The notes beneath the pieces are model-generated. The model did not search any database and was not told where the DNA came from. It saw only the letters and a list, made by a program, of their open reading frames with translations. This document shows, one piece after another, positions 1 through 12,200 of a stretch of DNA of 64,000 nt. Position 1 is the first letter of the stretch. Each line of letters starts with the position of its first letter. Position numbers and translations under genes: made by a program. The DNA comes from Apostichopus japonicus (taxonomy: Eukaryota; Echinodermata; Holothuroidea; Aspidochirotida; Stichopodidae), in assembly GCF_037975245.1 (NCBI RefSeq), contig NC_092582.1:10142001-10206000 (forward strand), given 5' to 3'.

Positions 1-20
1 TTCGAACCACGGATGCAAAA

Positions 21-81
21 GACTGTCTCGCTCATCAGCTCGTACAGTGCGCCAAGCCATCGCGCCACTGTATGGACTGAG
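21..81 (-). other. Degenerate hammerhead-ribozyme-like motif, one per monomer (shown in copy 1)
   Basis: Reading the minus strand from p81 to p21: CAGTC (p79-75), then C and the hairpin arm, loop and return arm (p74-43), then CGAG, CTGATGA (p38-32), G (p31), C (p30), GAGA (p29-26), CAGTC (p25-21). This is the element order of a type III hammerhead: cleavage triplet GUC, stem I hairpin, CUGAUGA, stem II, GAAA, stem III. G10.1 and C11.1 are present, but nothing lies between them, so stem II has no loop. A14 is G (GAGA for GAAA). Stem III has two adjacent pairs (A26-U76, C25-G77), an A-A mismatch, then G23-C79. Seven CUGAUGA bases, G12, A13, A15.1, U16.1 and C17 all match. It may be a decayed ribozyme or coincidence; self-cleavage of the common form is unlikely. 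Confidence 0.3.
43..72 (+). repeat. Hairpin-forming inverted repeat, one per monomer (shown in copy 1)
   Basis: TACAGTGCGC at p43-52 pairs with GCGC-C-ACTGTA at p62-72, giving 10 base pairs with one bulged C (p66) and a 9-base loop at p53-61. In plus-strand RNA, G42 with U73 (wobble) and C41 with G74 could extend it to 12 pairs; in minus-strand RNA the G-U becomes a C-A mismatch. The commonest variable site, p60, and the repeated variant A55G both fall in the loop. Stem changes are scattered: T43C (copy 9241), G49T (56926), C52G (32835), C63A (27225, 28050), C65A (53791), G70C (42241, 42571), G70A (27720) and T71C (25740). Folding in the cell is not shown. Confidence 0.7.
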
Positions 82-110
82 ATATTAGGCCGATTAACTA
101 ATACTTAAAG
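81..110. repeat. AT-rich segment of the monomer (shown in copy 1)
   Basis: About 30 bases (GATATTA to CTTAAAG) are AT-rich, against a much more GC-rich flank at p41-70. It contains the stops of two forward frames (TAG at p86-88, TAA at p106-108). Several private block markers fall here: A83, A88, A99, C100 and G103. Both 1-bp deletions of the window also lie here (near p96-97 and p105-106). Confidence 0.6.
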
Positions 111-163
111 CTCCCCATTTAGGCACTCGCTGTAAAAGACCGGCAAAAGACGTCATCACCCGG

Positions 164-173
164 GGTTCGAACC
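164..173. promoter_or_regulatory. Box-B-like palindrome at each monomer junction (shown for copies 1/2)
   Basis: GGTTCGAACC is a perfect 10-base palindrome that matches the core of the RNA polymerase III box B (GGTTCGANTCC, the tRNA T-loop) on either strand. The minus strand continues as CCCCGGG. A real T-arm is not supported: only three of five stem pairs form in either orientation. On the minus strand TGGCTTGG lies about 52 bases upstream as a weak box A candidate, and a TTTT run follows within about 20 bases. Promoter activity is untested inference. Copies 4456, 52636 and 52801 end in A164, which breaks the palindrome; copies 55771 and 55936 alter its right half. Confidence 0.3.
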
Positions 174-2310
174 ACGGATGCAAAAGACTGTCTCGCTCAT
201 CAGCTCGTACAGTGCGCCAAGCCATCGCGCCACTGTATGGACTGAGATATTAGGCCGATTAACTAATACTTAAAGCTCCCCATGTAGGCACTCGTTGTAA
301 AAGATCGGCAAAAGACGTCATCACCCGGGGTTCGAACCACGGATGCAAAAGACTGTCTCGCTCATCAGCTCGTACAGTGCGCCAAGCCAACGCGCCACTG
401 TATGGACTCAGATATTAGGCCGATTAACTAATACTTAAAGCTCCCCATGTAGGCACTCGCTGTAAAAGATCGGCAAAAGACGTCATCACCCGGGGTTCGA
501 ACCACGGATGCAAAAGACTGTCTCGCTCATCAGCTCGTACAGTGCGCCAAGCCATCGCGCCACTGTATGGACTGAGATATTAGGCCGATTAACTAATACT
601 TAAAGCTCCCCATTTAGGCACTCGCTGTAAAAGACCGGCAAAAGACGTCATCACCCGGGGTTCGAACCACGGATGCAAAAGACTGTCTCGCTCATCAGCT
701 CGTACAGTGCGCCAAGCCAACGCGCCACTGTATGGACTGAGATATTAGGCCGATTAACTAATACTTAAAGCTCCCCATGTAGGCACTCGCTGTAAAAGAC
801 CGGCAAAAGACGTCATCACCCGGGGTTCGAACCACGGATGCAAAAGACTGTCTCGCTCATCAGCTCGTACAGTGCGCCAAGCCATCGCGCCACTGTATGG
901 ACTGAGATATTAGGCCGATTAACTAATACTTAAAGCTCCCCATTTAGGCACTCGCTGTAAAAGACCGGCAAAAGACGTCATCACCCGGGGTTCGAACCAC
1001 GGATGCAAAAGACTGTCTCGCTCATCAGCTCGTACAGTGCGCCAAGCCAACGCGCCACTGTATGGACTGAGATATTAGGCCGATTAACTAATACTTAAAG
1101 CTCCCCATGTAGGCACTCGCTGTAAAAGATCGGCAAAAGACGTCATCACCCGGGGTTCGAACCACGGATGCAAAAGACTGTCTCGCTCATCAGCTCGTAC
1201 AGTGCGCCAAGCCAACGCGCCACTGTATGGACTGAGATATTAGGCCGATTAACTAATACTTAAAGCTCCCCATGTAGGCACTCGCTGTAAAAGATCGGCA
1301 AAAGACGTCATCACCCGGGGTTCGAACCACGGATGCAAAAGACTGTCTCGCTCATCAGCTCGTACAGTGCGCCAAGCCATCGCGCCACTGTATGGACTGA
1401 GATATTAGGCCGATTAACTAATACTTAAAGCTCCCCATGTAGGCACTCGCTGTAAAAGATCGGCAAAAGACGTCATCACCCGGGGTTCGAACCACGGATG
1501 CAAAAGACTGTCTCGCTCATCAGCTCGTACAGTGCGCCAAGCCAACGCGCCACTGTATGGACTGAGATATTAGGCCGATTAACTAATACTTAAAGCTCCC
1601 CATGTAGGCACTCGCTGTAAAAGATCGGCAAAAGACGTCATCACCCGGGGTTCGAACCACGGATGCAAAAGACTGTCTCGCTCATCAGCTCGTACAGTGC
1701 GCCAAGCCAACGCGCCACTGTATGGACTGAGATATTAGGCCGATTAACTAATACTTAAAGCTCCCCATGTAGGCACTCGCTGTAAAAGATCGGCAAAAGA
1801 CGTCATCACCCGGGGTTCGAACCACGGATGCAAAAGACTGTCTCGCTCATCAGCTCGTACAGTGCGCCAAGCCAACGCGCCACTGTATGGACTGAGATAT
1901 TAGGCCGATTAACTAATACTTAAAGCTCCCCATGTAGGCACTCGCTGTAAAAGATCGGCAAAAGACGTCATCACCCGGGGTTCGAACCACGGATGCAAAA
2001 GACTGTCTCGCTCATCAGCTCGTACAGTGCGCCAAGCCAACGCGCCACTGTATGGACTGAGATATTAGGCCGATTAACTAATACTTAAAGCTCCCCATGT
2101 AGGCACTCGCTGTAAAAGATCGGCAAAAGACGTCATCACCCGGGGTTCGAACCACGGATGCAAAAGACTGTCTCGCTCATCAGCTCGTACAGTGCGCCAA
2201 GCCAACGCGCCACTGTATGGACTGAGATATTAGGCCGATTAACTAATACTTAAAGCTCCCCATTTAGGCACTCGCTGTAAAAGACCGGCAAAAGACGTCA
2301 TCACCCGGGG

Positions 2311-2640
2311 TTCGAACCACGGATGCAAAAGACTGTCTCGCTCATCAGCTCGTACAGTGCGCCAAGCCATCGCGCCACTGTATGGACTGAGATATTAAGC
2401 CGATTAACTAATACTTAAAGCTCCCCATTTAGGCACTCGCTGTAAAAGACCGGCAAAAGACGTCATCACCCGGGGTTCGAACCACGGATGCAAAAGACTG
2501 TCTCGCTCATCAGCTCGTACAGTGCGCCAAGCCATCGCGCCACTGTATGGACTGAGATATTAAGCCGATTAACTAATACTTAAAGCTCCCCATTTAGGCA
2601 CTCGCTGTAAAAGACCGGCAAAAGACGTCATCACCCGGGG
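2311..2640. repeat. Two adjacent copies with A88
   Basis: Both copies read GATATTAAGC instead of GATATTAGGC at p81-90 and share the T-T-C haplotype. They are otherwise alike, which indicates a one-step local duplication. Confidence 0.8.
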
Positions 2641-4125
2641 TTCGAACCACGGATGCAAAAGACTGTCTCGCTCATCAGCTCGTACAGTGCGCCAAGCCAT
2701 CGCGCCACTGTATGGACTGAGATATTAGGCCGATTAACTAATACTTAAAGCTCCCCATTTAGGCACTCGCTGTAAAAGACCGGCAAAAGACGTCATCACC
2801 CGGGGTTCGAACCACGGATGCAAAAGACTGTCTCGCTCATCAGCTCGTACAGTGCGCCAAGGCAACGCGCCACTGTATGGACTGAGATATTAGGCCGATT
2901 AACTAATACTTAAAGCTCCCCATTTAGGCACTCGCTGTAAAAGACCGGCAAAAGACGTCATCACCCGGGGTTCGAACCACGGATGCAAAAGACTGTCTCG
3001 CTCATCAGCTCGTACAGTGCGCCAAGCCAACGCGCCACTGTATGGACTGAGATATTAGGCCGATTAACTAATACTTAAAGCTCCCCATGTAGGCACTCGC
3101 TGTAAAAGACCGGCAAAAGACGTCATCACCCGGGGTTCGAACCACGGATGCAAAAGACTGTCTCGCTCATCAGCTCGTACAGTGCGCCAAGCCAACGCGC
3201 CACTGTATGGACTGAGATATTAGGCCGATTAACTAATACTTAAAGCTCCCCATGTAGGCACTCGCTGTAAAAGATCGGCAAAAGACGTCATCACCCGGGG
3301 TTCGAACCACGGATGCAAAAGACTGTCTCGCTCATCAGCTCGTACAGTGCGCCAAGCCATCGCGCCACTGTATGGACTGAGATATTAGGCCGATTAACTA
3401 ATACTTAAAGCTCCCCATTTAGGCACTCGCTGTAAAAGACCGGCAAAAGACGTCATCACCCGGGGTTCGAACCACGGATGCAAAAGACTGTCTCGCTCAT
3501 CAGCTCGTACAGTGCGCCAAGCCAACGCGCCACTGTATGGACTGAGATATTAGGCCGATTAACTAATACTTAAAGCTCCCCATGTAGGCACTCGCTGTAA
3601 AAGATCGGCAAAAGACGTCATCACCCGGGGTTCGAACCACGGATGCAAAAGACTGTCTCGCTCATCAGCTCGTACAGTGCGCCAAGCCAACGCGCCACTG
3701 TATGGACTGAGATATTAGGCCGATTAACTAATACTTAAAGCTCCCCATGTAGGCACTCGCTGTAAAAGATCGGCAAAAGACGTCATCACCCGGGGTTCGA
3801 ACCACGGATGCAAAAGACTGTCTCGCTCATCAGCTCGTACAGTGCGCCAAGCCAACGCGCCACTGTATGGACTGAGATATTAGGCCGATTAACTAATACT
3901 TAAAGCTCCCCATGTAGGCACTCGCTGTAAAAGACCGGCAAAAGACGTCATCACCCGGGGTTCGAACCACGGATGCAAAAGACTGTCTCGCTCATCAGCT
4001 CGTACAGTGCGCCAAGCCATCGCGCCACTGTATGGACTGAGATATTAGGCCGATTAACTAATACTTAAAGCTCCCCATGTAGGCACTCGCTGTAAAAGAT
4101 CGGCAAAAGACGTCATCACCCGGGG

Positions 4126-4455
4126 TTCGAACCACCGATGCAAAAGACTGTCTCGCTCATCAGCTCGTACAGTGCGCCAAGCCAACGCGCCACTGTATGG
4201 ACTCAGATATTAGGCCGATTAACTAATACTTAAAGCTCCCCATTTAGGCACTCGCTGTAAAAGATCGGCAAAAGACGTCATCACCCGGGGTTCGAACCAC
4301 GGATGCAAAAGACTGTCTCGCTCATCAGCTCGTACAGTGCGCCAAGCCATCGCGCCACTGTATGGACTCAGATATTAGGCCGATTAACTAATACTTAAAG
4401 CTCCCCATTTAGGCACTCGCTGTAAAAGACCGGCAAAAGACGTCATCACCCGGGG
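4126..4455. repeat. Two adjacent copies with C79
   Basis: Both read GACTCAGAT instead of GACTGAGAT. C79 removes the p78-80 TGA stop of the third forward frame, but a TAA follows about 20 bases later. Copy 4126 also has ACCACCG in place of ACCACGG (p11). C79 appears elsewhere at copy 331 and in the pair 5941-6270. Confidence 0.75.
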
Positions 4456-5940
4456 TTCGAACCACGGATGCAAAAGACTGTCTCGCTCATCAGCTCGTAC
4501 AGTGCGCCAAGCCAACGCGCCACTGTATGGACTGAGATATTAGGCCGATTAACTAATACTTAAAGCTCCCCATTTAGGCACTCGCTGTAAAAGACCGGCA
4601 AAAGACGTCATCACCCGGAGTTCGAACCACGGATGCAAAAGACTGTCTCGCTCATCAGCTCGTACAGTGCGCCAAGCCATCGCGCCACTGTATGGACTGA
4701 GATATTAGGCCGATTAACTAATACTTAAAGCTCCCCATTTAGGCACTCGCTGTAAAAGACCGGCAAAAGACGTCATCACCCGGGGTTCGAACCACGGATG
4801 CAAAAGACTGTCTCGCTCATCAGCTCGTACAGTGCGCCAAGCCAACGCGCCACTGTATGGACTGATATATTAGGCCGATTAACTAATACTTAAAGCTCCC
4901 CATTTAGGCACTCGCTGTAAAAGACCGGCAAAAGACGTCATCACCCGGGGTTCGAACCACGGATGCAAAAGACTGTCTCGCTCATCAGCTCGTACAGTGC
5001 GCCAAGCCAACGCGCCACTGTATGGACTGAGATATTAGGCCGATTAACTAATACTTAAAGCTCCCCATGTAGGCACTCGCTGTAAAAGATCGGCAAAAGA
5101 CGTCATCACCCGGGGTTCGAACCACGGATGCAAAAGACTGTCTCGCTCATCAGCTCGTACAGTGCGCCAAGCCAACGCGCCACTGTATGGACTGAGATAT
5201 TAGGCCGATTAACTAATACTTAAAGCTCCCCATTTAGGCACTCGCTGTAAAAGATCGGCAAAAGACGTCATCACCCGGGGTTCGAACCACGGATGCAAAA
5301 GACTGTCTCGCTCATCAGCTCGTACAGTGCGCCAAGCCATCGCGCCACTGTATGGACTGAGATATTAGGCCGATTAACTAATACTTAAAGCTCCCCATTT
5401 AGGCACTCGCTGTAAAAGACCGGCAAAAGACGTCATCACCCGGGGTTCGAACCACGGATGCAAAAGACTGTCTCGCTCATCAGCTCGTACAGTGCGCCAA
5501 GCCAACGCGCCACTGTATGGACTGAGATATTAGGCCGATTAACTAATACTTAAAGCTCCCCATGTAGGCACTCGCTGTAAAAGACCGGCAAAAGACGTCA
5601 TCACCCGGGGTTCGAACCACGGATGCAAAAGACTGTCTCGCTCATCAGCTCGTACAGTGCGCCAAGCCATCGCGCCACTGTATGGACTGAGATATTAGGC
5701 CGATTAACTAATACTTAAAGCTCCCCATTTAGGCACTCGCTGTAAAAGACCGGCAAAAGACGTCATCACCCGGGGTTCGAACCACGGATGCAAAAGACTG
5801 TCTCGCTCATCAGCTCGTACAGTGCGCCAAGCCAACGCGCCACTGTATGGACTGAGATATTAGGCCGATTAACTAATACTTAAAGCTCCCCATGTAGGCA
5901 CTCGCTGTAAAAGATCGGCAAAAGACGTCATCACCCGGGG

Positions 5941-6270
5941 TTCGAACCACGGATGCAAAAGACTGTCTCGCTCATCAGCTCGTACAGTGCGCCAAGCCAA
6001 CGCGCCACTGTATGGACTCAGATATTAGGCCGATTAACTAATACTTAAAGCTCCCCATGTAGGCACTCGCTGTAAAAGATCGGCAAAAGACGTCATCACC
6101 CGGGGTTCGAACCACGGATGCAAAAGACTGTCTCGCTCATCAGCTCGTACAGTGCGCCAAGCCAACGCGCCACTGTATGGACTCAGATATTAGGCCGATT
6201 AACTAATACTTAAAGCTCCCCATGTAGGCACTCGCTGTAAAAGACCGGCAAAAGACGTCATCACCCGGGG
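5941..6270. repeat. Second pair of adjacent C79 copies
   Basis: Both copies are A60 and G119 with C79; they differ at p140 (T, then C). The recurrence 1.8 kb from the first pair suggests exchange between non-adjacent parts of the array or an older spread of the variant. Confidence 0.7.
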
Positions 6271-9200
6271 TTCGAACCACGGATGCAAAAGACTGTCTCG
6301 CTCATCAGCTCGTACAGTGCGCCAAGCCATCGCGCCACTGTATGGACTGAGATATTAGGCCGATTAACTAATACTTAAAGCTCCCCATTTAGGCACTCGC
6401 TGTAAAAGACCGGCAAAAGACGTCATCACCCGGGGTTCGAACCACGGATGCAAAAGACTGTCTCGCTCATCAGCTCGTACAGTGCGCCAAGCCATCGCGC
6501 CACTGTATGGACTGAGATATTAGGCCGATTAACTAATACTTAAAGCTCCCCATTTAGGCACTCGCTGTAAAAGACCGGCAAAAGACGTCATCACCCGGGG
6601 TTCGAACCACGGATGCAAAAGACTGTCTCGCTCATCAGCTCGTACAGTGCGCCAAGCCAACGCGCCACTGTATGGACTGAGATATTAGGCCGATTAACTA
6701 ATACTTAAAGCTCCCCATGTAGGCACTCGCTGTAAAAGATCGGCAAAAGACGTCATCACCCGGGGTTCGAACCACGGATGCAAAAGACTGTCTCGCTCAT
6801 CAGCTCGTACAGTGCGCCAAGCCATCGCGCCACTGTATGGACTGAGATATTAGGCCGATTAACTAATACTTAAAGCTCCCCATTTAGGCACTCGCTGTAA
6901 AAGACCGGCAAAAGACGTCATCACCCGGGGTTCGAACCACGGATGCAAAAGACTGTCTCGCTCATCAGCTCGTACAGTGCGCCAAGCCATCGCGCCACTG
7001 TATGGACTGAGATATTAGGCCGATTAACTAATACTTAAAGCTCCCCATTTAGGCACTCGCTGTAAAAGACCGGCAAAAGACGTCATCACCCGGGGTTCGA
7101 ACCACGGATGCAAAAGACTGTCTCGCTCATCAGCTCGTACAGTGCGCCAAGCCATCGCGCCACTGTATGGACTGAGATATTAGGCCGATTAACTAATACT
7201 TAAAGCTCCCCATTTAGGCACTCGCTGTAAAAGACCGGCAAAAGACGTCATCACCCGGGGTTCGAACCACGGATGCAAAAGACTGTCTCGCTCATCAGCT
7301 CGTACAGTGCGCCAAGCCAACGCGCCACTGTATGGACTGAGATATTAGGCCGATTAACTAATACTTAAAGCTCCCCATTTAGGCACTCGCTGTAAAAGAC
7401 CGGCAAAAGACGTCATCACCCGGGGTTCGAACCACGGATGCAAAAGACTGTCTCGCTCATCAGCTCGTACAGTGCGCCAAGCCAACGCGCCACTGTATGG
7501 ACTGAGATATTAGGCCGATTAACTAATACTTAAAGCTCCCCATGTAGGCACTCGCTGTAAAAGACCGGCAAAAGACGTCATCACCCGGGGTTCGAACCAC
7601 GGATGCAAAAGACTGTCTCGCTCATCAGCTCGTACAGTGCGCCAAGCCATCGCGCCACTGTATGGACTGAGATATTAGGCCGATTAACTAATACTTAAAG
7701 CTCCCCATTTAGGCACTCGCTGTAAAAGACCGGCAAAAGACGTCATCACCCGGGGTTCGAACCACGGATGCAAAAGACTGTCTCGCTCATCAGCTCGTAC
7801 AGTGCGCCAAGCCATCGCGCCACTGTATGGACTGAGATATTAGGCCGATTAACTAATACTTAAAGCTCCCCATGTAGGCACTCGCTGTAAAAGACCGGCA
7901 AAAGACGTCATCACCCGGGGTTCGAACCACGGATGCAAAAGACTGTCTCGCTCATCAGCTCGTACAGTGCGCCAAGCCATCGCGCCACTGTATGGACTGA
8001 GATATTAGGCCGATTAACTAATACTTAAAGCTCCCCATGTAGGCACTCGCTGTAAAAGATCGGCAAAAGACGTCATCACCCGGGGTTCGAACCACGGATG
8101 CAAAAGACTGTCTCGCTCATCAGCTCGTACAGTGCGCCAAGCCAACGCGCCACTGTATGGACTGAGATATTAGGCCGATTAACTAATACTTAAAGCTCCC
8201 CATGTAGGCACTCGCTGTAAAAGATCGGCAAAAGACGTCATCACCCGGGGTTCGAACCACGGATGCAAAAGACTGTCTCGCTCATCAGCTCGTACAGTGC
8301 GCCAAGCCAACGCGCCACTGTATGGACTGAGATATTAGGCCGATTAACTAATACTTAAAGCTCCCCATGTAGGCACTCGCTGTAAAAGATCGGCAAAAGA
8401 CGTCATCACCCGGGGTTCGAACCACGGATGCAAAAGACTGTCTCGCTCATCAGCTCGTACAGTGCGCCAAGCCAACGCGCCACTGTATGGACTGAGATAT
8501 TAGGCCGATTAACTAATACTTAAAGCTCCCCATGTAGGCACTCGCTGTAAAAGACCGGCAAAAGACGTCATCACCCGGGGTTCGAACCACGGATGCAAAA
8601 GACTGTCTCGCTCATCAGCTCGTACAGTGCGCCAAGCCATCGCGCCACTGTATGGACTGAGATATTAGGCCGATTAACTAATACTTAAAGCTCCCCATTT
8701 AGGCACTCGCTGTAAAAGACCGGCAAAAGACGTCATCACCCGGGGTTCGAACCACGGATGCAAAAGACTGTCTCGCTCATCAGCTCGTACAGTGCGCCAA
8801 GCCAACGCGCCACTGTATGGACTGAGATATTAGGCCGATTAACTAATACTTAAAGCTCCCCATGTAGGCACTCGCTGTAAAAGACCGGCAAAAGACGTCA
8901 TCACCCGGGGTTCGAACCACGGATGCAAAAGACTGTCTCGCTCATCAGCTCGTACAGTGCGCCAAGCCATCGCGCCACTGTATGGACTGAGATATTAGGC
9001 CGATTAACTAATACTTAAAGCTCCCCATTTAGGCACTCGCTGTAAAAGACCGGCAAAAGACGTCATCACCCGGGGTTCGAACCACGGATGCAAAAGACTG
9101 TCTCGCTCATCAGCTCGTACAGTGCGCCAAGCCAACGCGCCACTGTATGGACTGAGATATTAGGCCGATTAACTAATACTTAAAGCTCCCCATGTAGGCA

Positions 9201-12200
9201 CTCGCTGTAAAAGATCGGCAAAAGACGTCATCACCCGGGGTTCGAACCACGGATGCAAAAGACTGTCTCGCTCATCAGCTCGCACAGTGCGCCAAGCCAA
9301 CGCGCCACTGTATGGACTGAGATATTAGGCCGATTAACTAATACTTAAAGCTCCCCATGTAGGCACTCGCTGTAAAAGATCGGCAAAAGACGTCATCACC
9401 CGGGGTTCGAACCACGGATGCAAAAGACTGTCTCGCTCATCAGCTCGTACAGTGCGCCAAGCCATCGCGCCACTGTATGGACTGAGATATTAGGCCGATT
9501 AACTAATACTTAAAGCTCCCCATTTAGGCACTCGCTGTAAAAGACCGGCAAAAGACGTCATCACCCGGGGTTCGAACCACGGATGCAAAAGACTGTCTCG
9601 CTCATCAGCTCGTACAGTGCGCCAAGCCATCGCGCCACTGTATGGACTGAGATATTAGGCCGATTAACTAATACTTAAAGCTCCCCATTTAGGCACTCGC
9701 TGTAAAAGACCGGCAAAAGACGTCATCACCCGGGGTTCGAACCACGGATGCAAAAGACTGTCTCGCTCATCAGCTCGTACAGTGCGCCAAGCCATCGCGC
9801 CACTGTATGGACTGAGATATTAGGCCGATTAACTAATACTTAAAGCTCCCCATTTAGGCACTCGCTGTAAAAGACCGGCAAAAGACGTCATCACCCGGGG
9901 TTCGAACCACGGATGCAAAAGACTGTCTCGCTCATCAGCTCGTACAGTGCGCCAAGCCATCGCGCCACTGTATGGACTGAGATATTAGGCCGATTAACTA
10001 ATACTTAAAGCTCCCCATTTAGGCACTCGCTGTAAAAGACCGGCAAAAGACGTCATCACCCGGGGTTCGAACCACGGATGCAAAAGACTGTCTCGCTCAT
10101 CAGCTCGTACAGTGCGCCAAGCCATCGCGCCACTGTATGGACTGAGATATTAGGCCGATTAACTAATACTTAAAGCTCCCCATTTAGGCACTCGCTGTAA
10201 AAGACCGGCAAAAGACGTCATCACCCGGGGTTCGAACCACGGATGCAAAAGACTGTCTCGCTCATCAGCTCGTACAGTGCGCCAAGCCAACGCGCCACTG
10301 TATGGACTGAGATATTAGGCCGATTAACTAATACTTAAAGCTCCCCATGTAGGCACTCGCTGTAAAAGACCGGCAAAAGACGTCATCACCCGGGGTTCGA
10401 ACCACGGATGCAAAAGACTGTCTCGCTCATCAGCTCGTACAGTGCGCCAAGCCATCGCGCCACTGTATGGACTGAGATATTAGGCCGATTAACTAATACT
10501 TAAAGCTCCCCATTTAGGCACTCGCTGTAAAAGACCGGCAAAAGACGTCATCACCCGGGGTTCGAACCACGGATGCAAAAGACTGTCTCGCTCATCAGCT
10601 CGTACAGTGCGCCAAGCCATCGCGCCACTGTATGGACTGAGATATTAGGCCGATTAACTAATACTTAAAGCTCCCCATGTAGGCACTCGCTGTAAAAGAC
10701 CGGCAAAAGACGTCATCACCCGGGGTTCGAACCACGGATGCAAAAGACTGTCTCGCTCATCAGCTCGTACAGTGCGCCAAGCCATCGCGCCACTGTATGG
10801 ACTGAGATATTAGGCCGATTAACTAATACTTAAAGCTCCCCATTTAGGCACTCGCTGTAAAAGACCGGCAAAAGACGTCATCACCCGGGGTTCGAACCAC
10901 GGATGCAAAAGACTGTCTCGCTCATCAGCTCGTACAGTGCGCCAAGCCATCGCGCCACTGTATGGACTGAGATATTAGGCCGATTAACTAATACTTAAAG
11001 CTCCCCATGTAGGCACTCGCTGTAAAAGATCGGCAAAAGACGTCATCACCCGGGGTTCGAACCACGGATGCAAAAGACTGTCTCGCTCATCAGCTCGTAC
11101 AGTGCGCCAAGCCATCGCGCCACTGTATGGACTGAGATATTAGGCCGATTAACTAATACTTAAAGCTCCCCATTTAGGCACTCGCTGTAAAAGATCGGCA
11201 AAAGACGTCATCACCCGGGGTTCGAACCACGGATGCAAAAGACTGTCTCGCTCATCAGCTCGTACAGTGCGCCAAGCCAACGCGCCACTGTATGGACTGA
11301 GATATTAGGCCGATTAACTAATACTTAAAGCTCCCCATGTAGGCACTCGCTGTAAAAGACCGGCAAAAGACGTCATCACCCGGGGTTCGAACCACGGATG
11401 CAAAAGACTGTCTCGCTCATCAGCTCGTACAGTGCGCCAAGCCAACGCGCCACTGTATGGACTGAGATATTAGGCCGATTAACTAATACTTAAAGCTCCC
11501 CATGTAGGCACTCGCTGTAAAAGACCGGCAAAAGACGTCATCACCCGGGGTTCGAACCACGGATGCAAAAGACTGTCTCGCTCATCAGCTCGTACAGTGC
11601 GCCAAGCCATCGCGCCACTGTATGGACTGAGATATTAGGCCGATTAACTAATACTTAAAGCTCCCCATTTAGGCACTCGCTGTAAAAGACCGGCAAAAGA
11701 CGTCATCACCCGGGGTTCGAACCACGGATGCAAAAGACTGTCTCGCTCATCAGCTCGTACAGTGCGCCAAGCCAACGCGCCACTGTATGGACTGAGATAT
11801 TAGGCCGATTAACTAATACTTAAAGCTCCCCATGTAGGCACTCGCTGTAAAAGATCGGCAAAAGACGTCATCACCCGGGGTTCGAACCACGGATGCAAAA
11901 GACTGTCTCGCTCATCAGCTCGTACAGTGCGCCAAGCCAACGCGCCACTGTATGGACTGAGATATTAGGCCGATTAACTAATACTTAAAGCTCCCCATGT
12001 AGGCACTCGCTGTAAAAGATCGGCAAAAGACGTCATCACCCGGGGTTCGAACCACGGATGCAAAAGACTGTCTCGCTCATCAGCTCGTACAGTGCGCCAA
12101 GCCAACGCGCCACTGTATGGACTGAGATATTAGGCCGATTAACTAATACTTAAAGCTCCCCATGTAGGCACTCGCTGTAAAAGACCGGCAAAAGACGTCA

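Larger units (their letters stand above)
1..165. repeat. Reference satellite monomer (copy 1, T-T-C haplotype)
   Basis: This copy defines the numbering used for the others. p1-6 is TTCGAA. p17-23, p134-140 and p145-151 each hold AAAAGAC. p43-72 is an imperfect inverted repeat. p81-110 is AT-rich. p149-154 is GACGTC. p159-164 is CCCGGG, which runs into GGTTCGAACC across the boundary with the next copy. Variable sites here read T60, T119, C140. The forward frames stop at p106-108 (TAA), p86-88 (TAG) and p78-80 (TGA). Because 165 is divisible by three, these stops recur in every copy and close all forward frames. Where the monomer truly begins is arbitrary; the window merely happens to start at TTCGAA. 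Confidence 0.95.

Noticed and set aside
31-38. C box of a box C/D snoRNA (TGATGA on the minus strand)
   Set aside because: The base before TGATGA is C, not a purine, and no terminal stem with a properly placed D box was found.
145-156. cAMP response element (AGACGTCA)
   Set aside because: One mismatch from TGACGTCA. A short palindrome in every copy of a gene-free satellite gives no support for a regulatory role.
155-180. tRNA gene or tRNA T-arm around GGTTCGAACC
   Set aside because: In either orientation only three of five T-stem pairs form, and no complete cloverleaf or acceptor stem was found. On the minus strand the TGC triplet is 11 bases from the T-loop, against about 20 in a real tRNA.
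155-182. CENP-B box
   Set aside because: The minus strand has TTCG and CGGG, but five bases apart where the consensus needs seven, and the central A is missing. The plus-strand alignment matches only about six of nine essential positions.
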